Origin: Lactobacillus crispatus
Lineage (GTDB): Bacteria > Bacillota > Bacilli > Lactobacillales > Lactobacillaceae
Direction of reading: 5' to 3'
NCBI RefSeq assembly: GCF_018987235.1
Contig: NZ_CP072197.1
Span: 496,001 to 560,000, forward strand
Length of the DNA: 64,000 bases
The notes beneath the pieces were generated by a model. It saw only the letters and a program-made list of their open reading frames with translations, did no database searches and had not been told where the DNA came from. The position numbers and the translations under genes are program-made. Below, piece after piece: positions 46,367-53,744 of this stretch; within the stretch, counting starts at the first letter, position 1; the number at the start of each line of letters is the position of its first letter.

Positions 46367-48067
46367 ATGAATAAATTCACATCAATTTTTGGCAAAAATA
46401 TCAAGGCTGTCGTTAAGTATGTTGATTTAGACAACGATGGTGAAGTTTTAGAAAGTACTAAAAAATTTGAGGGAAAACCAAAAACACAGGTGGAATATGA
46501 TCCCTCTGATGAAATTGCAAAGTATCTAAATCAAGGTTATGTTTTGGAAAGAGATGGCTTTGATGAGAATCCTATTTTTGAAGAAGATGTGGATGAATAC
46601 GTTATTTCATTTAAGCATAAGCATTTAGTTAAAGAATATGAACAAAAGAAGATTAAGCAATTGGTACACTATCAAGGTGCAGCAAGCAGAACACCGGAAG
46701 ATAGTACTACTGAGATCGAGTTTGTTCATAATCAAGAAATAGACGCTGTTGATAATCATGTGATTAAGGACTTAGGTTGGAAGCCTAAAGAGCAGAGCTT
46801 TATGATCATTGGCACGCCCACATTGCCTGGATTTGTTCCGGATTTGATTGAAGCAGGTGGTGAGACCGTTACTGCTGAAGATAAGGATAAGGAATACACG
46901 GTTAACTTCACAGTTAATAATAAGCCATCTACTAGTGAACAAAGTGCAGTTGTTAAGTTTGTTGACTTAAGTGATCAAAATAAAGTTATTTTCCAAAAGA
47001 ATTTAACTGGTCAGCCTAATATGCAGATTGAATATGACCCAGAAGCTGAAATTAAGCGGCTAGAAGATGAAGGCTATTCATTAGTTAAGAACGGCTTCAA
47101 TGACAATGGAGATATTCAATTTTATGGTAATGCAGATGGTTACCAACCAGTGTTCATTATTACCATGAAATACAGTGCAGTTGCTGTAGATGCCAAGCAT
47201 CCTAATGACGCTGTTGATCCAGATATTTACAGTAAAGAAAGTAAATTAACAGTTAAGTTTGTTGGTGTAGATGATGCGCCAAAAGACAAGGTTCAAACGA
47301 TTCATTGGAACAGAACAGTTACTTTATTGCCAAGTACTAAAAAGGTAATTGAATCAGGACGCTATGATAGTGACTGGAAAGCTGATAAGCAATACCAAGA
47401 TGTAAAGGTACCTCAAATTGAAGACTATCATGCAGATATGGAGGTCGTAAAGGCACCTGAATTAAGCCAGGATGATCAAGTTATTACTGTATCATATGCT
47501 AAGAATGAAGCTGTTAAAGAAGCCAAAGCTGAGCCTGTTCATGAAAATGAAAGCTACACCGATGATGATAGTATTACCGATCAACCAGTCGCTAAACAAA
47601 CTGAAATAACCAAAGTTGTCAGCGACCTTGAACAAAATTCAACTGTTAAAGAACAAGTGGCAATTATTAATTTCATTGATGTTGATAATGATGGTAATTC
47701 AATTACTTCATCTGGAATTTTAAATGGTAAACCAGGTGAAAGCATTAATGATTTATACAGTACTGAAAATCCTCTTAAGATCATTGCAAGAGCAGGTTAT
47801 CATGTTGTATTTAATAATTTTGATAAGAAGGGTACTGTTCAAAGATTCAATGATAATGCATTGATGCCACAAGTCTTTACAATTGGGGTAAGCAAAAAAG
47901 CAAAGGGTACTGATGTTTTAGATAAAGATGCAACTAAGAAAGAAATCGAAAAGATTAAGAATGATTTAGCTGTATCTAAAGAAGCTAACCCAGATTATTC
48001 TAAGACAATGATGGACTTAACCAACGTCGTTTCATCATTATATGATTTGGTTTCAAAATCTGAATAA
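46367..48067 (+). CDS. Mucus-binding-repeat protein without signal peptide or anchor
   Basis: 566 residues from ATG 46367 (AAAGG 7 bp upstream; ATG 46352 overlaps that site). It contains MucBP_2-like units at about 8-85 (AVVKYVDLDNDGEV), 190-265 (AVVKFVDLSDQNKV) and 428-505 (VAIINFIDVDNDGNS). Mub-B2-like units lie at about 88-180 and 285-390. The last 55 residues are Lys/Glu-rich and probably helical. The repeats resemble those of the giant adhesin upstream, but I see no hydrophobic N-terminus, LPXTG motif or TM segment. It may be a cytoplasmic relic of an adhesin that lost its ends, or a non-classically exported protein. Its promoter region is interrupted by IS256 copy 1. Confidence 0.8.
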   Translation: MNKFTSIFGKNIKAVVKYVDLDNDGEVLESTKKFEGKPKTQVEYDPSDEIAKYLNQGYVLERDGFDENPIFEEDVDEYVISFKHKHLVKEYEQKKIKQLVHYQGAASRTPEDSTTEIEFVHNQEIDAVDNHVIKDLGWKPKEQSFMIIGTPTLPGFVPDLIEAGGETVTAEDKDKEYTVNFTVNNKPSTSEQSAVVKFVDLSDQNKVIFQKNLTGQPNMQIEYDPEAEIKRLEDEGYSLVKNGFNDNGDIQFYGNADGYQPVFIITMKYSAVAVDAKHPNDAVDPDIYSKESKLTVKFVGVDDAPKDKVQTIHWNRTVTLLPSTKKVIESGRYDSDWKADKQYQDVKVPQIEDYHADMEVVKAPELSQDDQVITVSYAKNEAVKEAKAEPVHENESYTDDDSITDQPVAKQTEITKVVSDLEQNSTVKEQVAIINFIDVDNDGNSITSSGILNGKPGESINDLYSTENPLKIIARAGYHVVFNNFDKKGTVQRFNDNALMPQVFTIGVSKKAKGTDVLDKDATKKEIEKIKNDLAVSKEANPDYSKTMMDLTNVVSSLYDLVSKSE

Positions 48068-48090
48068 AAGAAATTAAAACATTAAAAAGA

Positions 48091-48130
48091 CACTACAGAT
48101 TCAAAGTTTTGTTTCTGTAGTGCCTTTTTT
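48091..48130 (+). terminator. Terminator after the mucus-binding-repeat gene
   Basis: Stem CACTACAGA/TCTGTAGTG with a 14-nt loop followed by CCTTTTTT. Confidence 0.9.
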
Positions 48131-48172
48131 ATAAATATCAATAAATTTTAGGAGTGTAATAAGATTTTAGAA

Positions 48173-48253
48173 TTAATTAGGTTCAACTGCTGTTAATGTA
48201 ATGACTCCAATTAATTCAAGTGCCAAAAATGTAATTCCAAGGATAGTAATCAT
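48173..48253 (-). CDS. 26-residue hydrophobic mini-protein, unknown (toxin-like)
   Basis: On the minus strand AAGGAG sits 9 bp before ATG 48253, which starts MITILGITFLALELIGVITL followed by TAVEPN and a stop. An ATG 9 bp earlier (48262) directly touches AAGGAG and is less likely. The peptide is a single hydrophobic helix with one acidic residue, the format of type I toxins or small membrane modulators. It sits in a 375-bp gap that otherwise holds only terminators and a cre-like site. Family not recognised. Confidence 0.5.
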   Translation of the reverse strand: MITILGITFLALELIGVITLTAVEPN

Positions 48254-48351
48254 AGTGCCCATCTCCTTATCTAGGAGATAAATAATTAGAATATTTATCT
48301 TTTAATTCAATTATTGCTTACACTGTTACTGTACCACATAATTGCATTTTG

Positions 48352-48365
48352 TGAAAGCGATTACA
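48352..48365. promoter_or_regulatory. cre-like site TGAAAGCGATTACA
   Basis: TGAAAGCGATTACA matches the catabolite response element consensus well. It lies 99 bp upstream of the minus-strand mini-protein start and between it and the pspC gene. CcpA control is inference from the motif. Confidence 0.6.
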
Positions 48366-48376
48366 CTAAATTGGGA

Positions 48377-48408
48377 GAAAAAAAGTTGATCTCCGAAGAA
48401 ATCAACTT
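48377..48408 (-). terminator. Minus-strand terminator behind the pspC gene
   Basis: Stem AAGTTGAT/ATCAACTT with a 10-nt loop. The plus-strand A run at 48377-48384 is a T tract on the minus strand. TATAATATAGG (minus strand, TATAAT at 48430-48435) lies just before it, so a very short separate RNA is also possible, though no -35 is visible. Confidence 0.75.
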
Positions 48409-48443
48409 GTGCCCCTGCCAAGGACCTATATTATAGCATTCAT

Positions 48444-48764
48444 TTATTCTGACTGATCATCCTTTTTCTCAGTTGAGTCAGGATTTTGATCGTCAGACTT
48501 GGTGAAATCACCATTCATGGTATTGGGGCGACCAGTTTGATAATCAGCTGTGTGCTTTTCAGCCTTAGGTGCGCTTTGACCAGGTTCAGGCATAACCATA
48601 GCAGCTATAATATATAAAGCAACGCCAGGAAATACACCCGTGAATAATATTAATGCGGCACCGATGATTCTAACCCAAGCAGGATCTAGATCAAAGTAGT
48701 TAGCAATACCGCCCAAAACGCCAGCTAAAATTTTATTTTGTGATTTTGTAAGTCTTTTTTGCAT
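48444..48764 (-). CDS. PspC-domain small membrane protein
   Basis: 106 residues from ATG 48764 (MQKRLTKSQ). The PspC domain spans about 1-60 with GVLGGIANYFDLDPAWVRI and one or two membrane helices (ILFTGVFPGVALYIIAAMVMP). A hydrophilic charged tail rich in Asp/Glu/Lys follows. PspC homologues act in envelope stress responses; no Psp partners are nearby. The upstream ribosome-binding site is weak (ACGAG). Confidence 0.87.
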   Translation of the reverse strand: MQKRLTKSQNKILAGVLGGIANYFDLDPAWVRIIGAALILFTGVFPGVALYIIAAMVMPEPGQSAPKAEKHTADYQTGRPNTMNGDFTKSDDQNPDSTEKKDDQSE

Positions 48765-48865
48765 AATAATCAACTCGTTTCTAACTGTTCTATCTCTTTT
48801 ACATATATTATACAGCAAAGGCATGAAAAAAGTGTTGATTGCTCAACACTTACACATAATTATGA

Positions 48866-48949
48866 TGCCCGCTAAAGGATTCGAACCTTCACTTAGTCAC
48901 CTAAACAGCGACCTGAACGCTGCGCGTCTGCCAATTCCGCCAAGCGGGC
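48866..48949 (-). tRNA. tRNA-Leu (CAG)
   Basis: Class II tRNA on the minus strand. The acceptor GCCCGCT/AGCGGGC pairs perfectly. The anticodon stem AGCG/CGCT with loop TTCAGGT gives CAG. A variable arm and T-loop TTCGAAT are present. Confidence 0.95.
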
Positions 48950-48975
48950 ATTTTTTATTTGTACATGAATAATAA

Positions 48976-48991
48976 TACCAAATATTTGGTA
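48976..48991. promoter_or_regulatory. 16-bp palindrome at the dacA promoter
   Basis: TACCAAATATTTGGTA is a perfect palindrome whose right arm overlaps a possible -35 (TTGGTA, 48987-48992) of dacA. A -10-like element follows about 16-17 bp later around CATAAAATACTTT. Likely operator of an unidentified dimeric regulator. Confidence 0.5.
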
Positions 48992-49037
48992 AAATGTAAG
49001 CATAAAATACTTTAATTATTCAAAAGGATGGAATTTC

Positions 49038-50339
49038 ATGTTTTTTAGTAAAAAAATAAAACGTGCAGTAATTACAACTATCGCTGCCGTGTCAATTTTT
49101 TCGTGTGGTGCAGTTTTTGCGACTACGCCAGTTAATGCAGATACAACTAATAGTTATCAAGCAGACCAAGTTAAGCTGAATGTAAAATCAGCGATTGCTA
49201 TTGATAGCGATTCGGGTCAAATTTTATATGCGAAAAATGCAACTCAAACTTTGCCAATTGCTTCAATGACAAAGTTAGTGACGGTTTATTTAGCCTTACA
49301 AGCAATTAAGAATAATAAGCTTTCATGGGATCAAAAGGTAAAACCAACTGCCCCCATCGTTAAGGTAGCTAATAACGCGGAATATTCTAATGTGCCACTA
49401 AAAATGGGACATTCATACACTATTAAGCAGCTTTACCAAGCAACTTTAATTGAGTCTGCTAATGGTGCTGCAATGCTCTTAGGACAAACTATTGCGGGCT
49501 CTCAGAAGGCCTTTATCGATCAAATGAGAGCTCAAGTAAAGAAATGGGGCATTGAAGATGCTAAGATTTACACTGCATGTGGATTGCCTAATGGTAATTT
49601 GGGTAAAGATGCATATCCTGGTGTAAATAAGAATGCAGAAAATTCAATGTCAGCCAAGGACATGGCAATTGTAGGTCAAAATTTGATCAAAGATTTCCCA
49701 GAAGTTTTAGATACTACCAAGTTGGCCCACTTAGACTTTAAGGATGCAGGTCATACTACTAAGATGGCCAACTTTAATTGGATGCTAAAGGGTCTTTCTC
49801 AATATGATCAAGCTTACCCAGTTGATGGCTTGAAGACTGGTACTACTGACGCTGCAGGAGCTTGTTTTATTGGAACTGTACAACATAATGGTGCGCGTTT
49901 GATCACTGTGGTAATGGGTGCACGTCACCGTGATGGAACGGATCCAGCTAGATTTATGCAGACAAAGAAGTTAATGAACTATATCTTTACTAAATATCGT
50001 CCTGTAACAATGACTGCAGGTAGTCAAATGAACGGTGCCAAGACTATTAAGGTAACTGATGGTGATAATGCTACTACTAATTTGGGTCTCAAGAGTAAGA
50101 CTACTATTTGGGATCCAGCAGATGGTAAGACTTTGGTTGCATCATTGAACAAAAAGACTGTCGAAGCTCCAATTAAGAAGGGACAGACAGTTGGCGACTA
50201 TCAATTTAAGTCTGGTGATGAAAAGATTGTATCATTGTCCAATCCTAACGGAATGAATGTCCAAGCTAAGGCACTTTCAGCTAATAATAAAGTGAACTTT
50301 TTTGTTAGAATTTGGCGCTGGATTTTCGGAGGAAGATAA
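49038..50339 (+). CDS. dacA: D-alanyl-D-alanine carboxypeptidase (PBP5-type)
   Basis: 433-residue low-molecular-weight penicillin-binding protein. The signal peptide at about 1-35 ends PVNADT. The catalytic SxxK is in IASMTKL (near 76-82), SxN in ESANGAAML, and KTG in DGLKTGTTDAAG. A C-terminal amphipathic segment FFVRIWRWIFGGR anchors it on the membrane face. It trims the terminal D-Ala of peptidoglycan stem peptides. The nnrD gene follows 2 bp after its stop. Confidence 0.95.
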   Translation: MFFSKKIKRAVITTIAAVSIFSCGAVFATTPVNADTTNSYQADQVKLNVKSAIAIDSDSGQILYAKNATQTLPIASMTKLVTVYLALQAIKNNKLSWDQKVKPTAPIVKVANNAEYSNVPLKMGHSYTIKQLYQATLIESANGAAMLLGQTIAGSQKAFIDQMRAQVKKWGIEDAKIYTACGLPNGNLGKDAYPGVNKNAENSMSAKDMAIVGQNLIKDFPEVLDTTKLAHLDFKDAGHTTKMANFNWMLKGLSQYDQAYPVDGLKTGTTDAAGACFIGTVQHNGARLITVVMGARHRDGTDPARFMQTKKLMNYIFTKYRPVTMTAGSQMNGAKTIKVTDGDNATTNLGLKSKTTIWDPADGKTLVASLNKKTVEAPIKKGQTVGDYQFKSGDEKIVSLSNPNGMNVQAKALSANNKVNFFVRIWRWIFGGR

Positions 50340-50341
50340 AT

Positions 50342-51190
50342 ATGACTGAAATTTCTGAAGATATCTTGAAAAAGGTAATTAAAGAAAGAGAAAGCGATAC
50401 ACATAAAGGCGATTACGGTCGTGTACTCTTGATCGGTGGTAGCGAGAACTATGGCGGCGCTATTATTATGTCTACCGAAGGCGCTATTAATGCTGGCACA
50501 GGTTTGACTGCTGTTGCAACACACCCTTTGAATTTAGCACCGCTACATGCACGAGTGCCTGAAGCAATGTTTATCGACTGGCGCGATGCTAAGTTAGCAG
50601 ATTTAATCAAAAATATGGATGTTGTAGTTTGCGGGCCAGGATTAGGCATGAGTGATCTCGCTAAGCAAATTTTAGTTATCTTGCGAAGATGTACTTCAGA
50701 AAAACAAACCGTTGTCTTAGATGCCAGCGCTCTTGATTTAATTAGTCAGGATAAGAACTTATTGCCAACTAATGCTGGCCACTTAATCTTGACGCCGCAT
50801 CAAATGGAATGGCAACGATTGAGTCAAATTCGTATTCCGTTTCAAACAGATAGTGCCAATATTGATGCTTTAAACCAATTGATTCCAGATACTAATGCGC
50901 TTTTAGTACTCAAATCGAATCATACTCATGTTTATGATGGGACTGGTCAAATTTTTGTTAATCCAATTGGCAATCCAGGCATGGCCACTGGTGGAATGGG
51001 TGATACTTTAGCAGGAATCATCGGTGGGATGGTTGCTCAATTTGGTCCAGGAGTTGAGACGATTCAAGCTGCTGTCTATCTTCATTCTTTAGCAGGTGAC
51101 TTGCTTGCCAAAGATAATTATGTGGTACGACCAACGGAACTTTCTAAAGTATTGCCTAAATTGATGAAAAAGTATTCAGAATTGGCATAA
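50342..51190 (+). CDS. nnrD: ADP-dependent (S)-NAD(P)H-hydrate dehydratase
   Basis: 282-residue YjeF C-terminal-type repair enzyme that dehydrates damaged NAD(P)H hydrates. The ribokinase-like fold carries GPGLG near 107 and the catalytic block NPGMATGGMGDTLAGIIGG. GGAGGA 8 bp before ATG 50342 sets the start. There is no fused NnrE epimerase domain. Coupled to dacA. Confidence 0.93.
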   Translation: MTEISEDILKKVIKERESDTHKGDYGRVLLIGGSENYGGAIIMSTEGAINAGTGLTAVATHPLNLAPLHARVPEAMFIDWRDAKLADLIKNMDVVVCGPGLGMSDLAKQILVILRRCTSEKQTVVLDASALDLISQDKNLLPTNAGHLILTPHQMEWQRLSQIRIPFQTDSANIDALNQLIPDTNALLVLKSNHTHVYDGTGQIFVNPIGNPGMATGGMGDTLAGIIGGMVAQFGPGVETIQAAVYLHSLAGDLLAKDNYVVRPTELSKVLPKLMKKYSELA

Positions 51191-51220
51191 ACATGTTAAA
51201 ATTCTAATAGTAAATAAATG

Positions 51221-51245
51221 CATCCCTAGTTGAGGGATGTTTTTT
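51221..51245 (+). terminator. Terminator of dacA-nnrD, abutted by IS256 copy 2
   Basis: Stem CATCCCT/AGGGATG with an AGTTG loop and six T residues. The 8-bp target site GTTTTTTA of the IS begins at the last stem base, so the insertion sits directly behind the T tract. Confidence 0.9.
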
Positions 51246-51246
51246 A

Positions 51247-52618
51247 GAGACTGTAAAATAGTTTGTGTAAGGATGAATGATTCCTTAAATTTATTTCTTT
51301 AAACATTAGAAAAAGGAGTTCCTTTCTCGTATGATTGGTTTGAACAAAAAAACACATACAGAAAGAAGAACTCCTTCATGAATGATTTTACCAAAGATTT
51401 TGCTCAAGCTCTATTCAATCCAGACAAAATAAATGATTTATTGCGCAAAGAGCTACAACAGGCTGTTAATAACTTGCTAGAAGCTGAGTTGACTGCCTTT
51501 CTAGGCTATGATCCCTATGCCAGAAATGGCTGGAATACTGGCAATTCTAGAAATGGTGCTTATTTCCGCAAGGTTGATACCCAGTTTGGACCAATTGAAG
51601 TGCAAGTGCCTCGAGACCGCAACGGTCAGTTTCATCAGCACACGCTGCCTGACTACAAGCAGCACTCTGATGTTTTGGAAAGCACGATTATCAAGCTATA
51701 CTCCAAAGGCGTAACTACCAGAGAAATCGCTGACTTGATTGAGAAAATGTATGGCAGTCATTATAGTCCAGCTCAAGTATCAAATATTTCCAAGCAGATG
51801 CTCCCCAAGATTGAGGCTTATCACAAGCGCAAGCTAAGCGACAAGTTTTTCTGTGTCTATTTGGATGCGACATACCTTCCTTTGCGCCGAGAAACGTTTG
51901 AGCGTGAAGCAGTATATATTGCCATTGGCATTAAACCTAATGGACATAAGGAAGTCATTGACTACTGCATTGCTCCTAGTGAGAACATTGAAGTTTGGAC
52001 AGAGATGCTTCAAAACATGAAGTCCAGAGGCTTGAAGCAAGTTGAGCTTTTTCTTTCTGATGGTGTTGTTGGCATGAAAACAGCCTTGGCCAGGACTTAT
52101 CCTAAAGCTCATTTTCAACGCTGCCTGGTTCATGTCATGCGCAATATCTGCGCTAAAGTACGCGTCGACGATCGTGAAAAGATCATGAACGAATTCAAGC
52201 AGATACATCAACAGACAAGCAAAAAAGAAGCTGCAGCTGTCTTGCACAAATTCTATGCCAAATGGAATAAAGCTTATAGCCATGTCATCAAAGGTTTGAA
52301 GGAAATTGAGCCCGATCTGCTAGTCTTCTACAATTATCCCAAACAAATCAGAGCTTCAATTTATTCAACCAATATGATTGAATCCTTTAACAACGTCATC
52401 AAGCGTAAAGCTAAGCCTAAGGCAGAATTTCCAACTGAACAGTCGCTTGATGCATTTATTGGCATCCAGGCAATGAGCTACAATGACCGTTATTTCAATC
52501 GAATTCATAAAGGCTTTGGTCAGGTTCAGGACACCTTAGAATCCTACTTTGATTAAATAAATAATTAAAAAATCAATTTACGAGAAAGATCTATTTACAC
52601 AAAAGATTTGACAGTTTC
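51247..52618 (+). mobile_element. IS256-family element, copy 2 (1372 bp)
   Basis: Same terminal repeats as copy 1 in the opposite orientation. Perfect 8-bp duplications GTTTTTTA lie at 51239-51246 and 52619-52626. With copy 1 it flanks 46300-51246 as an inverted pair. Confidence 0.96.
51378..52556 (+). CDS. IS256-family transposase, copy 2
   Basis: 392 residues with the same sequence as copy 1, including LDATYLPLR, LSDGVVGMK and NMIESFNNVIKR. Intact. Confidence 0.97.
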   Translation: MNDFTKDFAQALFNPDKINDLLRKELQQAVNNLLEAELTAFLGYDPYARNGWNTGNSRNGAYFRKVDTQFGPIEVQVPRDRNGQFHQHTLPDYKQHSDVLESTIIKLYSKGVTTREIADLIEKMYGSHYSPAQVSNISKQMLPKIEAYHKRKLSDKFFCVYLDATYLPLRRETFEREAVYIAIGIKPNGHKEVIDYCIAPSENIEVWTEMLQNMKSRGLKQVELFLSDGVVGMKTALARTYPKAHFQRCLVHVMRNICAKVRVDDREKIMNEFKQIHQQTSKKEAAAVLHKFYAKWNKAYSHVIKGLKEIEPDLLVFYNYPKQIRASIYSTNMIESFNNVIKRKAKPKAEFPTEQSLDAFIGIQAMSYNDRYFNRIHKGFGQVQDTLESYFD

Positions 52619-52695
52619 GTTTTTTAACGCTTCAAAGACGAAAAAGCATAATATAATTGAGTTAAATATTAATAAAAAAGAAGATTAACATATTT

Positions 52696-53382
52696 ATGAA
52701 AAAAAACATTATTATCGGCGTAACTAGTATCGTTCTAGCTTTTGGTGCAATTATCGGCTTAGCTAAGGTATGCGCACCTAAGTCTGATGTCTCACAAGAA
52801 GCTGCTACAACGCAGACTAAGGCCAAAACTAAGAAAATAAATAAAACTAATAAAAAACAAGCTAAAAAAGTAGATAATGGTGCTTTATATCGACCATATA
52901 GCGATCCTAAGGACTTGCGCAAGGCAGGCACTTGGAAGAAAAAGAGTGAGCCTAAAAAATATCCTAAGATTAAGCCGTATGAAAAGGATTTGACTTTGCG
53001 GGTATCATTAAAAGGAAACCGAACCTATTTGTTAAGAAAAGGCAAGGTTTTGTATACCATGTTATCAACTGGTGGAATCTACAAGAAGGGCAAGTCATTG
53101 ACCCCAACTGGAACTTTTAGGATCCAAAATGGTCGTGGAGACAGCTTTTTTAATTATAACTTAGGTGAAGGAGCTAATAATTGGACTAGTTGGAGTCCTG
53201 ATAACGTGTACTTGTTCCACTCTGTGCCAACTAAAGCTGATTATAGCTATAACTTAAAAGAAGCAGCCAAATTGGGAAGAACTCAAGGTTCACATGGTTG
53301 TATCCGTTTGAGTGTACCTGATTCTAAGTGGATTATGGATCACATCCCAGATGGTACGAAGGTAGTAATTAAAAATAATTAA
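52696..53382 (+). CDS. L,D-transpeptidase (YkuD domain)
   Basis: 228 residues. An N-terminal membrane/signal segment (about 4-25) is followed by a Lys-rich linker and a YkuD domain at about 95-228. The catalytic motif GSHGCIRLS (Cys near 203) is intact. It would form 3-3 crosslinks or attach proteins to peptidoglycan on the outer face. TATAAT at 52652-52657 lies 26-31 bp right of the IS junction, so its promoter seems to have survived the insertion. The ribosome-binding site is weak (AAGAAGA). Confidence 0.92.
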   Translation: MKKNIIIGVTSIVLAFGAIIGLAKVCAPKSDVSQEAATTQTKAKTKKINKTNKKQAKKVDNGALYRPYSDPKDLRKAGTWKKKSEPKKYPKIKPYEKDLTLRVSLKGNRTYLLRKGKVLYTMLSTGGIYKKGKSLTPTGTFRIQNGRGDSFFNYNLGEGANNWTSWSPDNVYLFHSVPTKADYSYNLKEAAKLGRTQGSHGCIRLSVPDSKWIMDHIPDGTKVVIKNN

Positions 53383-53386
53383 CAAG

Positions 53387-53414
53387 AACGTTGCTTTTTA
53401 AGCAACGTTTTTTA
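53387..53414 (+). terminator. Terminator after the L,D-transpeptidase
   Basis: Stem AACGTTGCTT/AGCAACGTT with a TTTA loop and TTTTTT. Confidence 0.92.
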
Positions 53415-53559
53415 AAAATTGCAGTAAAAAACTTTGTTCAAAGCGTTCAAGATTTTAATCCAACTCAAGAATGGCTTTTTTAACTAAATTAGTGGCAGAA
53501 GCCGTTTTTTCCTGCTATAATCATGTTTGCCAAGAAGTCAAAAGTAGTAGTTATTTTCT

Positions 53560-53725
53560 TTTTAAGCGAGTCTATGGTGGTGCAAGATAGATACTAGAAA
53601 ATAATGAAGGCGTGTTTGACTGACAAAATCAAGAATTTAAATAAGCGGATACTTTGTATCAATCTGAGTGGTACCGCGGGTTTTTAACTCGTCTCTTTCT
53701 ACGTTTGTAGAAAGAGACTTTTTTA
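53560..53725 (+). promoter_or_regulatory. T-box leader of argS
   Basis: T-box core GAGTGGTACCGCGGG is at about 53666-53680. Terminator GTCTCTTTCTA/TAGAAAGAGAC with a T tract is at 53691-53725. The candidate specifier is CGT (Arg) in GAAGGCGTG near 53608; the exact stem I boundary is uncertain. Known role: antitermination by uncharged tRNA-Arg. The preceding 53415-53559 holds no gene I can see. Confidence 0.85.
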
Positions 53726-53744
53726 TTTAGAAGAGAGGAATAAG

